DNA of 64,000 bases, taken from NCBI RefSeq assembly GCF_000422905.1, contig NZ_AUGY01000025.1, forward strand, positions 1 through 64,000, read 5' to 3'. Source of the stretch: Paenibacillus alginolyticus DSM 5050 = NBRC 15375. Lineage in GTDB: Bacteria > Bacillota > Bacilli > Paenibacillales > NBRC-103111. The position numbers were made by a program, and so were the translations under genes. Shown in pieces: positions 26,062-35,116 of this stretch. Under the pieces are notes generated by a model. It was not told the origin of the DNA. It saw only the letters and a program-made list of their open reading frames with translations, and ran no database searches. How positions within the stretch are numbered: position 1 is the stretch's first letter; each line of letters starts with the position of its first letter.

Positions 26062-27801
26062 ATGACATTTAATGAAGAGTCGAAGATAGGTCAAATTTGG
26101 GCGAGTCCAGCAGGTCGAGCCGTGTTGTTGAAATATTTACCTCATCTCAAGGATTCCCCATTTCTTTCGTTCATTAAGAAAAATACGTTACCATCGTACA
26201 ATGCGTTCAATCCAGCTTGGATAATAGCACCGGAATTGATGGAGACAATCCTCACAGAGTTGTCCCTAATCGAAGTTGAAGCAGAAACGGATGAAGATAT
26301 CACTCCAACCGTCGATTATGAGAACGACACTGTAGCTTTGGGGTCAGCGACAACCAAAGCACCCGATCAAATCGAAAAATGGGGCGTCTACGAGCTAACG
26401 CTTCAAGGGCCGCAGCACGGCAATCCGTTCGTGGATGTAAGCTTGGAGGCTGAATTCAGCTTTGAAGGCCGAGTTGTTAGAACCCTAGGCTTTTATGACG
26501 GTCAAGGTATTTATCGGATCCGTTTTATGCCGGATGTGGAAGGAACGTGGACGTACAGCACCAATAGCAATGCGCGCTCCCTTAGTGGACTGACAGGAAA
26601 ATTTATATGTACAGCCCCAACTGATGGGAACCATGGACCGGTACGGGTCAAGAATACCTTCCATTTCGCTTATGAAGACGGGACGCCTTATATTCCAGTC
26701 GGTACCACAAGTTACGTCTGGACTCATCAAGGCGATGAGTTGGAGGAAGAGACGCTAGCTACGCTAAAATCCGCCCCTTTTAATAAGATGCGTATGTGTG
26801 TTTTCCCAAAATCCTATCAGTTCAACGCGAATGAGCCGGTGTATTACCCTTACGAGGGTTCCGCCCCTGAAAGTTGGGATTATACGCGATTCAATCCGGC
26901 CTTCTTTCAGCACTTGGAAAATAGAATCGCTGACCTCGGGAAGCTTGGCATCGAAGCAGACTTGATTTTATTCCATGGGTATGACCGTTGGGGCTTCTCC
27001 GAAATGTCCAAGTCCCAAGATGACCGTTACCTGCGTTATCTGACAGCCCGCTTATCGGCTTATCGTCATGTTTGGTGGTCACTCGCCAATGAGTACGATT
27101 TGATGTGGAAGAAGGAGACGGAGGATTGGGAACGCATCGCTAAGATCGTAACGGAGAATGATCCGAATCATCATTTAATCTCCATTCACAATTGTTTCGG
27201 ATTCTACGATTACAGTCGGCCTTGGATAACTCACTGCAGCATCCAGCGGGTCGATGTTTATCGAACTGCGGAAAATACCAACGAATGGCGGGAGCAGTGG
27301 CAGAAGCCGATTGTTATAGACGAATGCGCGTATGAAGGTAATATTGATCAGGGCTGGGGGAACATTTCCGGACAGGAAATGGTGCGCCGCTTCTGGGAAG
27401 GCGCCGTAAGAGGCGGCTATGTCGGTCACGGTGAAACCTATTTGCATGACGAGGACATCCTTTGGTGGTCCAAGGGTGGGAAACTGTACGGAAGCAGCCC
27501 TGAACGTATCGGCTTCCTACGAAAAATCATGGAAGAGGGACCTACAGAAGGCCTGAATCCGTTAAAGTCCGAGTGGGATGTTCCGTCAGCAGGCGTTCCC
27601 GATGAGTATTACTTGTACTACTATGGTTTTAACCAACCCAGTTTCAGGAAGTACAGCATGAAGCCCGGCATCCAATATAAAGTGGATGTCATCGACACTT
27701 GGAATATGACCATCAATGAGCAGTCTGGGACTTATGAGGGAGACTTCCGGATCGAGCTGCCTGGGACATCGTATATTGCCGTTAGATTTAGGAAGATATA
27801 A
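26062..27801 (+). CDS. DUF5060 / apiosidase-like (DUF4038) / DUF5605 glycoside hydrolase
   Basis: A 579-residue protein. Residues 8-75 form a short helical module (IGQIWASPAGRAVLLKYLP); 105-190 match the DUF5060 beta-sandwich (EKWGVYELTLQG, YRIRFMPDVEGTWTYS). The TIM barrel runs about 200-495 with E344 in WWSLANEYDLM and E421 in VIDECAYEG as likely catalytic acids, and a DUF5605-like C-terminal beta domain follows. Pfam's DUF4038 is the apiosidase-like domain of GH140, so release of D-apiose is a good guess. No signal peptide, so it is cytoplasmic. Last gene of the operon; a terminator follows. Confidence 0.82.
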   Translation: MTFNEESKIGQIWASPAGRAVLLKYLPHLKDSPFLSFIKKNTLPSYNAFNPAWIIAPELMETILTELSLIEVEAETDEDITPTVDYENDTVALGSATTKAPDQIEKWGVYELTLQGPQHGNPFVDVSLEAEFSFEGRVVRTLGFYDGQGIYRIRFMPDVEGTWTYSTNSNARSLSGLTGKFICTAPTDGNHGPVRVKNTFHFAYEDGTPYIPVGTTSYVWTHQGDELEEETLATLKSAPFNKMRMCVFPKSYQFNANEPVYYPYEGSAPESWDYTRFNPAFFQHLENRIADLGKLGIEADLILFHGYDRWGFSEMSKSQDDRYLRYLTARLSAYRHVWWSLANEYDLMWKKETEDWERIAKIVTENDPNHHLISIHNCFGFYDYSRPWITHCSIQRVDVYRTAENTNEWREQWQKPIVIDECAYEGNIDQGWGNISGQEMVRRFWEGAVRGGYVGHGETYLHDEDILWWSKGGKLYGSSPERIGFLRKIMEEGPTEGLNPLKSEWDVPSAGVPDEYYLYYYGFNQPSFRKYSMKPGIQYKVDVIDTWNMTINEQSGTYEGDFRIELPGTSYIAVRFRKI

Positions 27802-27819
27802 AGATTGAGTGACAACAAT

Positions 27820-27860
27820 AATGACATGCAAGCTGGCAACAGTTTGGTATGTCATTTTTT
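27820..27860 (+). terminator. Rho-independent terminator of the isomerase-kinase operon
   Basis: AATGACAT pairs with ATGTCATT around a ~20-base loop and is followed by T6. Confidence 0.85.
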
Positions 27861-27893
27861 CTCAGTAGATAATAAAGTATAAGTTTTATTACA

Positions 27894-27963
27894 CTTCGCG
27901 TCATCAGTCTTGACAAACGCGATCGTCCCAAAAGGACGACGGAGTCGTTTATCCTTGATGAAA
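27894..27963 (+). repeat. Two-copy intergenic structured element, copy B
   Basis: Matches 4,194-4,262. Here TCATCA/TGATGA is the outer stem, GTCTTGAC faces ATCCT in an internal loop, AAACG/CGTTT is the second stem, and TCGTCC-GGACGA caps the structure. Stem bases differ from copy A but still pair, while loop bases (CTTGACAAA, GTTTATCC) stay the same. It lies in the likely 5' leader of the sensor kinase gene. Confidence 0.55.
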
Positions 27964-28045
27964 GAAGTTACATAACAGGGTGATTTTGTTCCTGTCTTCG
28001 TTGTACAATAGGGAGACCTTACACCTTATAGAGGAGAGCGTCTTC

Positions 28046-29791
28046 ATGCGAAAATTGAAATTATGGCTGAACTCCTTACGTTTCAAGCTTTTCTCTGGAT
28101 TATTATTCACGATTGTTCCACTTATCATCGTTCTGCTTATAATCAACCATTACTCGGCTCAAGTCGTTCGCAACCAAGTAGCCCAGTCGAATAAAAACAT
28201 GCTGAGCTTATATATGGGGCAAATCGACCGCAATTTGCAGGAAGTGGACAACTTTTTGATCAACTTATCACAAACGAATTTGGATTTACTTGATTTGGAT
28301 ACGGACAGGATTGCGAACGAAAATAATTACATGAAAGCTAAACTTCGTTTATTTCAAACAATCAACAACAGTGTCAGCTATTATAAGGGAATCGATTCGT
28401 TCTTTATATATTCCAGCCTAAACAAAGATTTGCTTATGACGCAAGGTTTCGGAAGCAGCTTTGATGAACGTAACCAGGTGGCAAATGAAATTGTAAAGAT
28501 GCTGCAGGATAGCTCGGTGACTCCAAATGTTTATCGATGGTATACTTGGCAATCGGATGGAAACCATTATGTCTATCATGTGATAAAAACCGGTGATGTC
28601 TATGTTGGGGCATGGGTAGATGCAAAGAAGCTGATGATCCCTCTTCAACTCATTGACCTGGGATCTAATGGTGCAGCGCTTTTAACCTCGGAACGACTAG
28701 AACCCATGAGTCACGGAGAATTAATTGCCCAGAAAGGCATTCATTTAGCACTAACCAATCAGGCTTACACACTCTCGGGAACGAATGCGGATTATTTAGT
28801 TATGGGGGAACCGTCGAAGAAAGGAAACTTTTATTTATTCGCCTTAATTCCCGAGGAAACGGCTTTGGAAAAACTACCTTATCTACAACGTATTTCTTCC
28901 ATCATATCGATTGGAGCCATCGTATTTCTGCTGATATTTGTCTTTTACATGAGAAAAGTGTTCTTGCTGCCAATCAATCGAATCATTCTGGCGATGAGAA
29001 AATTAGGCGATGGACGTTGGAATTCGCAAATCGAGCATTATCCGACCTCTACCGAGTTTAGTATGATGAATGAAACTTACAACCGGATGATCACTGAGAT
29101 TCAACATTTGAAAATTAACGTCTATGAAGAAAAATTAATGCATCAGCATGCGGAACTTAAGCATCTACAGCTTCAGATCAACCCGCACTTCTTTTTGAAT
29201 TCACTGAACATCGTCTACAACTTGGCAACGGTAAAGGATTTCAAATTAATCCAGGAGATGACGAAGTGTCTTGTTGCTTACTTCCGGTTTATGTTCCGAA
29301 GTAATTCCTATTTGGTAACACTCAAGGATGAACTGCTTCATACCCAGAACTATTTGCGTATTCAAGAGCTTCGATTTCCGGGGATTTTATCGTATCAGAT
29401 CGAAGCCCCAGATGTTGTTCTTTCGCTGCAAATTCCTCCGCTTGTCATTCAGACGATGGTGGAAAATGCCATTAAACATGCTGTTAATATGGATGAACAG
29501 ATTCGGATTGATATCCGGGTGAATACGGAGGAAGACGAAGAGAATCAATGGGTGGTTATTCATATTGAGGATACAGGAGCAGGCTTTCCGGATCCTATTT
29601 TGGAATTATTGCAAAGCAATATGGATTTGACTAGTGAGGAGGGGGAGCACATCGGGATCTGGAATGTCAAACGTAGACTACACTTGTTGTATTCCGATAA
29701 AGCCGCTATTGATTTCTATAATGAAGTCGGCAAAGGCGCGTGCGTGCGAATCCGCATACCGGCAGATGTTCCACCAATAGGAGGTGAGTAA
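28046..29791 (+). CDS. YesM-like sensor histidine kinase
   Basis: A 581-residue membrane kinase. I chose ATG 28,046 because GAGGAGAG lies just upstream; the in-frame ATG at 27,980 falls in the leader. Order: membrane segment at residues ~13-38, a ~240-residue extracellular sensor domain, second membrane segment around 285-310, HAMP-like region, then the His_kinase motif LKHLQLQINPHFFLNSLNIVYNL with the phosphorylated His in NPHFF, and an HATPase with MVENAIKHAV and DTGAGFP. It pairs with the AraC-type response regulator that starts right after its stop. Such pairs sense extracellular sugars or glycans and turn on the nearby ABC importer. Confidence 0.93.
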   Translation: MRKLKLWLNSLRFKLFSGLLFTIVPLIIVLLIINHYSAQVVRNQVAQSNKNMLSLYMGQIDRNLQEVDNFLINLSQTNLDLLDLDTDRIANENNYMKAKLRLFQTINNSVSYYKGIDSFFIYSSLNKDLLMTQGFGSSFDERNQVANEIVKMLQDSSVTPNVYRWYTWQSDGNHYVYHVIKTGDVYVGAWVDAKKLMIPLQLIDLGSNGAALLTSERLEPMSHGELIAQKGIHLALTNQAYTLSGTNADYLVMGEPSKKGNFYLFALIPEETALEKLPYLQRISSIISIGAIVFLLIFVFYMRKVFLLPINRIILAMRKLGDGRWNSQIEHYPTSTEFSMMNETYNRMITEIQHLKINVYEEKLMHQHAELKHLQLQINPHFFLNSLNIVYNLATVKDFKLIQEMTKCLVAYFRFMFRSNSYLVTLKDELLHTQNYLRIQELRFPGILSYQIEAPDVVLSLQIPPLVIQTMVENAIKHAVNMDEQIRIDIRVNTEEDEENQWVVIHIEDTGAGFPDPILELLQSNMDLTSEEGEHIGIWNVKRRLHLLYSDKAAIDFYNEVGKGACVRIRIPADVPPIGGE

Positions 29792-29792
29792 A

Positions 29793-31403
29793 ATGGTTCA
29801 GGTGTTAATCGTCGACGACGAAGTGCACGCAGTGAGAGGATTACAGGCTGGCGTAGATTGGGATAAGCTCCGTATTTCTACGGTGTATACGGCCCATAGT
29901 ATGAAGCAGGCACAGGAGATCTATGCTACATCTCCGATCGATTTGATGATCTGCGATATCGAAATGCCCCAGGGTTCCGGCATGGATTTATTGAGCTGGG
30001 TCAGAGAGCATTATCCCCGAACAGAGACGATATTTCTAACGTGTCATTCCGATTTCTCGTATGCGAAGCGTGCGATCCAGTTGGACAGCTTCGAGTACTT
30101 GCTGAAGCCTGTAGATTACGAGGAGCTTGAGGACGTGATCCTGAAGGTTTTGGTCAAAATAAAAAAAGATCAGGAGCTTCTTTCTTTCGAAGAAACCTAT
30201 AAGCATTATTACCAGCTGTGGGAGTCCCATCAGCCCTTGATGAAAGAACGCTTTTGGCAGGATTTGATCCAACAAACGATTCCCTCCACCAAGGATAAAA
30301 TAACGGAGCATCTTCAAAAGTATAATCTATTGTCTTTGGATTCCATGCGGTTTGTGCTGATTATGATTCGCGTTAGGCGTTGGCATAAGAATCTGAATCA
30401 GCGGGATGAACGAATTATGGAATATGCTTTGAGGAATGCCGCGGAAGAGAAGATTACGCGAAACAACCAGCATACAGCGATTATTTCTCCAGATAATGGA
30501 TGTCTGCTGATCATGGTTCCTTACGAACGCCAACATCAAATGAAGGAGCTTCGAGAGGTATGCGAGGAATATGTTCAATCTTGCCATCAATACTTTTACT
30601 GTGATCTATGCTGTTACATCAGCGAACCCGCCTCACTTCATGAAGTCGTACCTATGGTGCGTAGAATGGACGATTTGGATCGAGACAATGTCTCTATGGT
30701 TAATGAAACCATTGTGCTTTGGGATGTGCGAAAAGGGGAGTGCAGGATAGAGCTTCCATCTTTGAATGACTGGGCAGAGTGGATGAAGCAGGGGTCAAAG
30801 GAAAAGCTGCAAACCGAAGTTAAGTTATTGTTCAAATCATTAAGGGAGACCAGAGAAGGAATTGGGGCTCCGCTCTTGCACAGCTTCTATCAGGATTTTC
30901 TCCAAATGCTTTTCTTCGTTCTTCAGATGAAAGGATTACATGCGAATAAAGTGTTTGCAGCTAATCTATTTACGGAAAAGCCGGAATTAGTACTGAGATC
31001 TATTACCGCTTTGGAAGAATGGGTGCAATACGTCATCGAGGTGGCTATGAATCAGATCCATTCGACGGAAGGGGGCATGTCTGTTGTTGAAAAGGTGAAA
31101 CAGTACGTTGCGGCTCATATTTCCGTTTCGGAATTATCCAGGGACGTTATCGCGGCACACGTATTTTTAAATCCGGATTATTTGACACGGGTGTTCAAAA
31201 AGGAAACGGGCTTATCCATTTCCGACTATTTGCAGCAGCAGCGGATCCAATATGCCAAGGATTTGCTTACAGGCTCGGATAAATCCATTATCGATGTAGC
31301 GCTATTAGCGGGCTATTCGAATGTTTCTTACTTCTCGACGCTTTTCAAGAAAGCTGTAAGTATGAATCCTAATGAATATAGAAAGCAGTTTGAGAAAAGA
31401 TAG
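29793..31403 (+). CDS. YesN-like response regulator with AraC output domain
   Basis: A 536-residue regulator. ATG 29,793 follows AGGAGGTGAG; a GTG at 29,784 is inside that site. Receiver domain: VLIVDDEVHAVRGL, phosphorylated Asp in LMICDIEMPQGSG, LTCHSDF and KPVDYEEL. The C-terminal 100 residues are an AraC-type double helix-turn-helix (DVALLAGYSNVSYFSTLFKK, SMNPNEYRKQFE). The long middle (~130-430) has no named motif and is typical of YesN proteins. It likely activates the ABC transporter genes at 31.5 kb. Confidence 0.93.
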   Translation: MVQVLIVDDEVHAVRGLQAGVDWDKLRISTVYTAHSMKQAQEIYATSPIDLMICDIEMPQGSGMDLLSWVREHYPRTETIFLTCHSDFSYAKRAIQLDSFEYLLKPVDYEELEDVILKVLVKIKKDQELLSFEETYKHYYQLWESHQPLMKERFWQDLIQQTIPSTKDKITEHLQKYNLLSLDSMRFVLIMIRVRRWHKNLNQRDERIMEYALRNAAEEKITRNNQHTAIISPDNGCLLIMVPYERQHQMKELREVCEEYVQSCHQYFYCDLCCYISEPASLHEVVPMVRRMDDLDRDNVSMVNETIVLWDVRKGECRIELPSLNDWAEWMKQGSKEKLQTEVKLLFKSLRETREGIGAPLLHSFYQDFLQMLFFVLQMKGLHANKVFAANLFTEKPELVLRSITALEEWVQYVIEVAMNQIHSTEGGMSVVEKVKQYVAAHISVSELSRDVIAAHVFLNPDYLTRVFKKETGLSISDYLQQQRIQYAKDLLTGSDKSIIDVALLAGYSNVSYFSTLFKKAVSMNPNEYRKQFEKR

Positions 31404-31444
31404 AAAGACTCTGCGCTAACACATAGGCGTGGAGTCTTTTTTTT
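31404..31444 (+). terminator. Rho-independent terminator of the two-component operon
   Basis: AAAGACTC pairs with GAGTCTTT and is followed by a T8 run. Confidence 0.88.
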
Positions 31445-31547
31445 ACGAAAATGTCGGAATACCTAAAGTATAAAGTCGTATTCGTGGTGAGCAGCCTAGT
31501 TTAACTTCTTCTATACTAAAGCTATAAAGAGAAGGAGTTGACACCGG

Positions 31548-32525
31548 ATGAACACCAAAGCAGAAGTTTTATATGAAAACGCTAAGGTTGTAAGGAAGAC
31601 GGGTACGCTGCAGAAGACGTTGAAAACGTTTAAACGCTACCGTGCGCTATTTTTAATGGTCTTGCCTGGTATGATTTATTTGATTATTAATAATTATCTC
31701 CCTATGTTTGGGATTGTGATTGCCTTTAAAAATATCAACTACCGCAAGGGGATATTTGGAAGTGATTGGGCTGGTCTCAAAAATTTCGAATATTTGTTTA
31801 AAACCGCTGATGCCTGGGTCATTACCCGAAATACGATACTGTACAATGGGCTCTTCATTATCATCAATTTGGCTCTGGCCGTGGCTGTAGCTATTTTACT
31901 GAATGAAGTGAAAAATCGGTTTATGTCCCGTTTTTACCAGAGTATTATTCTATTGCCGTATCTGATCTCCATGGTTATCGTTGGATATTTGGCACTTGCC
32001 ATGTTGAATGGAGAGAACGGATTCCTCAATCATCATATTTTACCGCTTTTCGGAATCGAGCCTATCTCCTGGTATTCAGAACCTAAATATTGGCCATACA
32101 TCTTAACACTGGTTAACATTTGGAAGAATGTGGGTTACTTATGTATCATCTTCTTGGCAGCCATTGTTGGGATCGATAACGAATATTATGAGGCAGCGAC
32201 GCTAGACGGCGCGAACAAATGGCAGCAAATCCGCACGATAACGCTACCGCTTCTATCACCGGCAATTATTATCATGGCATTGTTAAGCATTGGACGCATC
32301 TTCTACTCTGATTTCGGTTTGTTCTATCAGGTGCCTTTAAATTCAGGCCCATTACAACCAACGACGGATGTTATCGACACGTATGTATACCGAGGGTTAA
32401 TGACGCTTGGCGACATCGGAATGTCTTCAGCGGCAGGATTTTACCAGTCAGTCGTGGGATTCGTACTGGTGCTAGTATCCAACTTTATCATTCGCCGCAA
32501 AAGCCCGGAACAAGCTTTATTCTAA
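31548..32525 (+). CDS. Sugar ABC transporter permease, LplB/YteP type
   Basis: A 325-residue inner-membrane permease with six predicted membrane spans beginning ALFLMVLPGMIYLIINNYLP. The EAA loop is EYYEAATLDGANKWQQIRTI, which contacts the ATPase. GAGAAGGAG lies upstream. It forms a CUT1-type importer with the next two genes. No ATPase gene is present here, as is usual for such systems that share an MsmX-like ATPase. Confidence 0.92.
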   Translation: MNTKAEVLYENAKVVRKTGTLQKTLKTFKRYRALFLMVLPGMIYLIINNYLPMFGIVIAFKNINYRKGIFGSDWAGLKNFEYLFKTADAWVITRNTILYNGLFIIINLALAVAVAILLNEVKNRFMSRFYQSIILLPYLISMVIVGYLALAMLNGENGFLNHHILPLFGIEPISWYSEPKYWPYILTLVNIWKNVGYLCIIFLAAIVGIDNEYYEAATLDGANKWQQIRTITLPLLSPAIIIMALLSIGRIFYSDFGLFYQVPLNSGPLQPTTDVIDTYVYRGLMTLGDIGMSSAAGFYQSVVGFVLVLVSNFIIRRKSPEQALF

Positions 32526-32544
32526 AAGAAAGGAGCGTGCTATC

Positions 32545-33426
32545 ATGAAATCGAATCACATGAATCAATACGCGGTTAACCTGATCTTTATTCTTATGGC
32601 CTGTGCCAGCATTTTCCCGTTTGTCCTGCTTGTTATGGCCTCCTTTACCGATCAGAAAGCAATTATCAACGAAGGTTATTCACTCTTGCCAAGTGTGTTT
32701 AGTCTAGAAGCGTACAAGTATATGATGAAGAGCTCAGCTTCGTTGTTTCGGGCTTATGGCATCACGGTTTTCATTACGATCTTCGGGACGGCCGTGGGCT
32801 TGGCTATCTCGACGATGCTCGCCTATCCTTTGTCACGCAGTGATATGCCGCTTCGTAAAGTGATGTCGTTTCTCGTATTTTTCACGCTGCTCTTTAACGG
32901 CGGACTTGTGTCGACCTATCTGATTTACACGGAATTTTTCCATATTAAAAATACGATTTGGGCGCTTATCATCCCTGGATTGCTGACGAACGGCTTTTAC
33001 ATTTTACTAATCCGAACGTTCTTCAGCACTTCGATTCCAGCAGCGATTATTGAATCGGCGTATATTGACGGCGCTTCCGAATTCAAGATTTTTTACCGTA
33101 TCGTGCTCCCTTTATCGCTACCGATTCTGGCTACCATTGGACTGATGCTGGGTATATCCTATTGGAACGATTGGTTTAACGGATTGATCTTTGTAACCGA
33201 CAGCAAGCTCTTTAGTATTCAAAATATGCTGAATCGGATGCTGAGCGATATTCAGTTCCTTCAGAAGAGCAGCATGACCAATGCTTCACAAGCTTCTTCG
33301 AACATACCGACAGATTCGGTTCGCATGGCTATAGCTGTTATCGGAATCGTTCCGATCTTCTGCGCCTATCCATTCTTCCAGAAATTTTTTGTCAAAGGTC
33401 TCACGCTTGGTGCTGTAAAAGGTTAA
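32545..33426 (+). CDS. Sugar ABC transporter permease, YtcP type
   Basis: A 293-residue partner permease with six spans. The EAA loop is IIESAYIDGASEFKIFYRIV. GAAAGGAG lies before the ATG, 20 bases after the upstream stop. Members of this pair import di- or oligosaccharides in Paenibacillus and Bacillus. Confidence 0.92.
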   Translation: MKSNHMNQYAVNLIFILMACASIFPFVLLVMASFTDQKAIINEGYSLLPSVFSLEAYKYMMKSSASLFRAYGITVFITIFGTAVGLAISTMLAYPLSRSDMPLRKVMSFLVFFTLLFNGGLVSTYLIYTEFFHIKNTIWALIIPGLLTNGFYILLIRTFFSTSIPAAIIESAYIDGASEFKIFYRIVLPLSLPILATIGLMLGISYWNDWFNGLIFVTDSKLFSIQNMLNRMLSDIQFLQKSSMTNASQASSNIPTDSVRMAIAVIGIVPIFCAYPFFQKFFVKGLTLGAVKG

Positions 33427-33509
33427 CGACCGAGGCTACTCTTGAATCCCATTGGATTCGATTAGTATAGATCAACCACTATTCATATACATTAGGGGGA
33501 TTATGAACC

Positions 33510-35030
33510 ATGGAAAAGAAATGGAAAAGAGCTAGTGGATTATTAAGTGTTGTTCTAGCAACGTCGACCTTGCTTTCAGCTTGCGGCAGCAGCACTAGCG
33601 ATGATGGGAATAAAGCAGCGACAGATAGCGCTAAGCCTGCGAATTCCAAGCCATATGAAATCACAATGGCGTATATACAACTGAATGATATGCCGGACAC
33701 GAATCTCGTGGCTGAGGCAATCAGCAAAATTACCAAAGAAAAAATCAATGCAACCGTTAAGCTGGTGCCAATCAGCATTTCCGCTTGGACACAACAAATG
33801 AATCTGATGCTGGCAGGAAGCGAGAAGCTTGATCTGATGGTCTCTTCCTCTATCATTGGCAACTTTGGCAGCCAAGTCGCTAAAGGTCAATTAGAGCCAT
33901 TAGACGATTTGCTTAAGAAACATGGAAAAGGTCTTGTAGATACGGTGGGAATGGATTTGATTAATGGATCCAAGATCGACGGTAAAGTATATGGGGTTCC
34001 AAGCTTGAGGGACATTGGCTCCGATAATGGCATCATTATGAGAAAAGATTTGGTGGACAAGTACAAGATTGATTTGAGCAAAATCAAAACTTGGGCGGAT
34101 CTGGACCCTGTGTTCCAAACGATCAAAGAGAACGAGCCAGGACTAGCGCCATTGGTTCAGCAAACAAACAATAATATGCCGGGAACGAATATGTACAACT
34201 CTATCGTGGATACATTAGGGGACAACCTGGGTGTACTTGCCGATCCGGGGAACAGCACCAAAATCGTGAATCTGTTCGAAACGAAGGAATTTACAGATGC
34301 TGTTGCATTAGCTCGTAAATGGTATCAAGCAGGTTATATTTTAAAAGATATCGCTACTTCGCAAGAAACAGGAGTTAACTTGGTCAAAGCGGGCAAGGCG
34401 TTCTCTTATACATCGAATATGAAGCCTGGCTTTGAACAGCAGGAAAAGAATTTGTCCGGAAAAGACATGGTTGCTGTTCGTTTGACGAAACCTTTGCAAA
34501 CTTCCGTATCGATCACAGGTTTCATGATGTCAATCACGAAGAACAGTCAAGACCCTGAGAGAGCTATGCAATTCTTGAACATGATGTACACCGACAAGGA
34601 CATTGCCAACTTGGTCTCCCTGGGTATTGAAGGTAAACACTATGTGAAAAAAGCGGATAACATCATTACGCTACCAGATGGCGTCAAGCAAAGCGGTTAC
34701 CAATTCAACCAATGGGAAGTCGGCAATAACTTCCTGACTTACGTTTGGGAAGGTACAGATCCGAAAATTTGGGATTTGACAAAAGCGCACAACGACAAGG
34801 CCATTAAGTCGAAAGCAGTCGGCTTCACATTTAACGTGGATCCGGTTAAAACAGAACTTGCTGCTGCGACTAACGTGATCAATCAATATAAAGTAGGCCT
34901 GGAAAGCGGTACGTTAGATCCAGCACTGACTGCCGAATTCAATGCAAAGCTCAAAACGGCCGGTCTTGACAAGATCATCGCTGAGAAACAAAAGCAAATT
35001 GATGCTTGGGCTAAAACCGCAGGTAAATAA
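33510..35030 (+). CDS. Extracellular sugar-binding lipoprotein (LplA-like)
   Basis: A 506-residue solute-binding protein. Signal peptide with lipobox TLLSACGSS; the Cys at about residue 25 would be lipid-anchored to the outer face. A Ser/Asp-rich linker precedes the two-lobed binding domain with DLVDKYKIDLSKIKTWADLD. It would deliver oligosaccharide to the two permeases just upstream. The ligand is unknown; the following GH78 rhamnosidase and GH3 genes suggest a plant glycoside or pectin-like fragment. Confidence 0.93.
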   Translation: MEKKWKRASGLLSVVLATSTLLSACGSSTSDDGNKAATDSAKPANSKPYEITMAYIQLNDMPDTNLVAEAISKITKEKINATVKLVPISISAWTQQMNLMLAGSEKLDLMVSSSIIGNFGSQVAKGQLEPLDDLLKKHGKGLVDTVGMDLINGSKIDGKVYGVPSLRDIGSDNGIIMRKDLVDKYKIDLSKIKTWADLDPVFQTIKENEPGLAPLVQQTNNNMPGTNMYNSIVDTLGDNLGVLADPGNSTKIVNLFETKEFTDAVALARKWYQAGYILKDIATSQETGVNLVKAGKAFSYTSNMKPGFEQQEKNLSGKDMVAVRLTKPLQTSVSITGFMMSITKNSQDPERAMQFLNMMYTDKDIANLVSLGIEGKHYVKKADNIITLPDGVKQSGYQFNQWEVGNNFLTYVWEGTDPKIWDLTKAHNDKAIKSKAVGFTFNVDPVKTELAAATNVINQYKVGLESGTLDPALTAEFNAKLKTAGLDKIIAEKQKQIDAWAKTAGK

Positions 35031-35041
35031 GGATGAACTTG

Positions 35042-35078
35042 AACCGTACTCTACAACAGGTGGGGTACGGTTTTTCTT
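35042..35078 (+). terminator. Terminator or attenuator between binding protein and GH78 gene
   Basis: AACCGTAC pairs with GTACGGTT and is followed by T-rich sequence. Partial read-through would set a high ratio of binding protein to enzymes. Confidence 0.8.
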
Positions 35079-35116
35079 AAATTGATCGTGCATTCAGAGC
35101 AGGAGGTTTCAACGTC

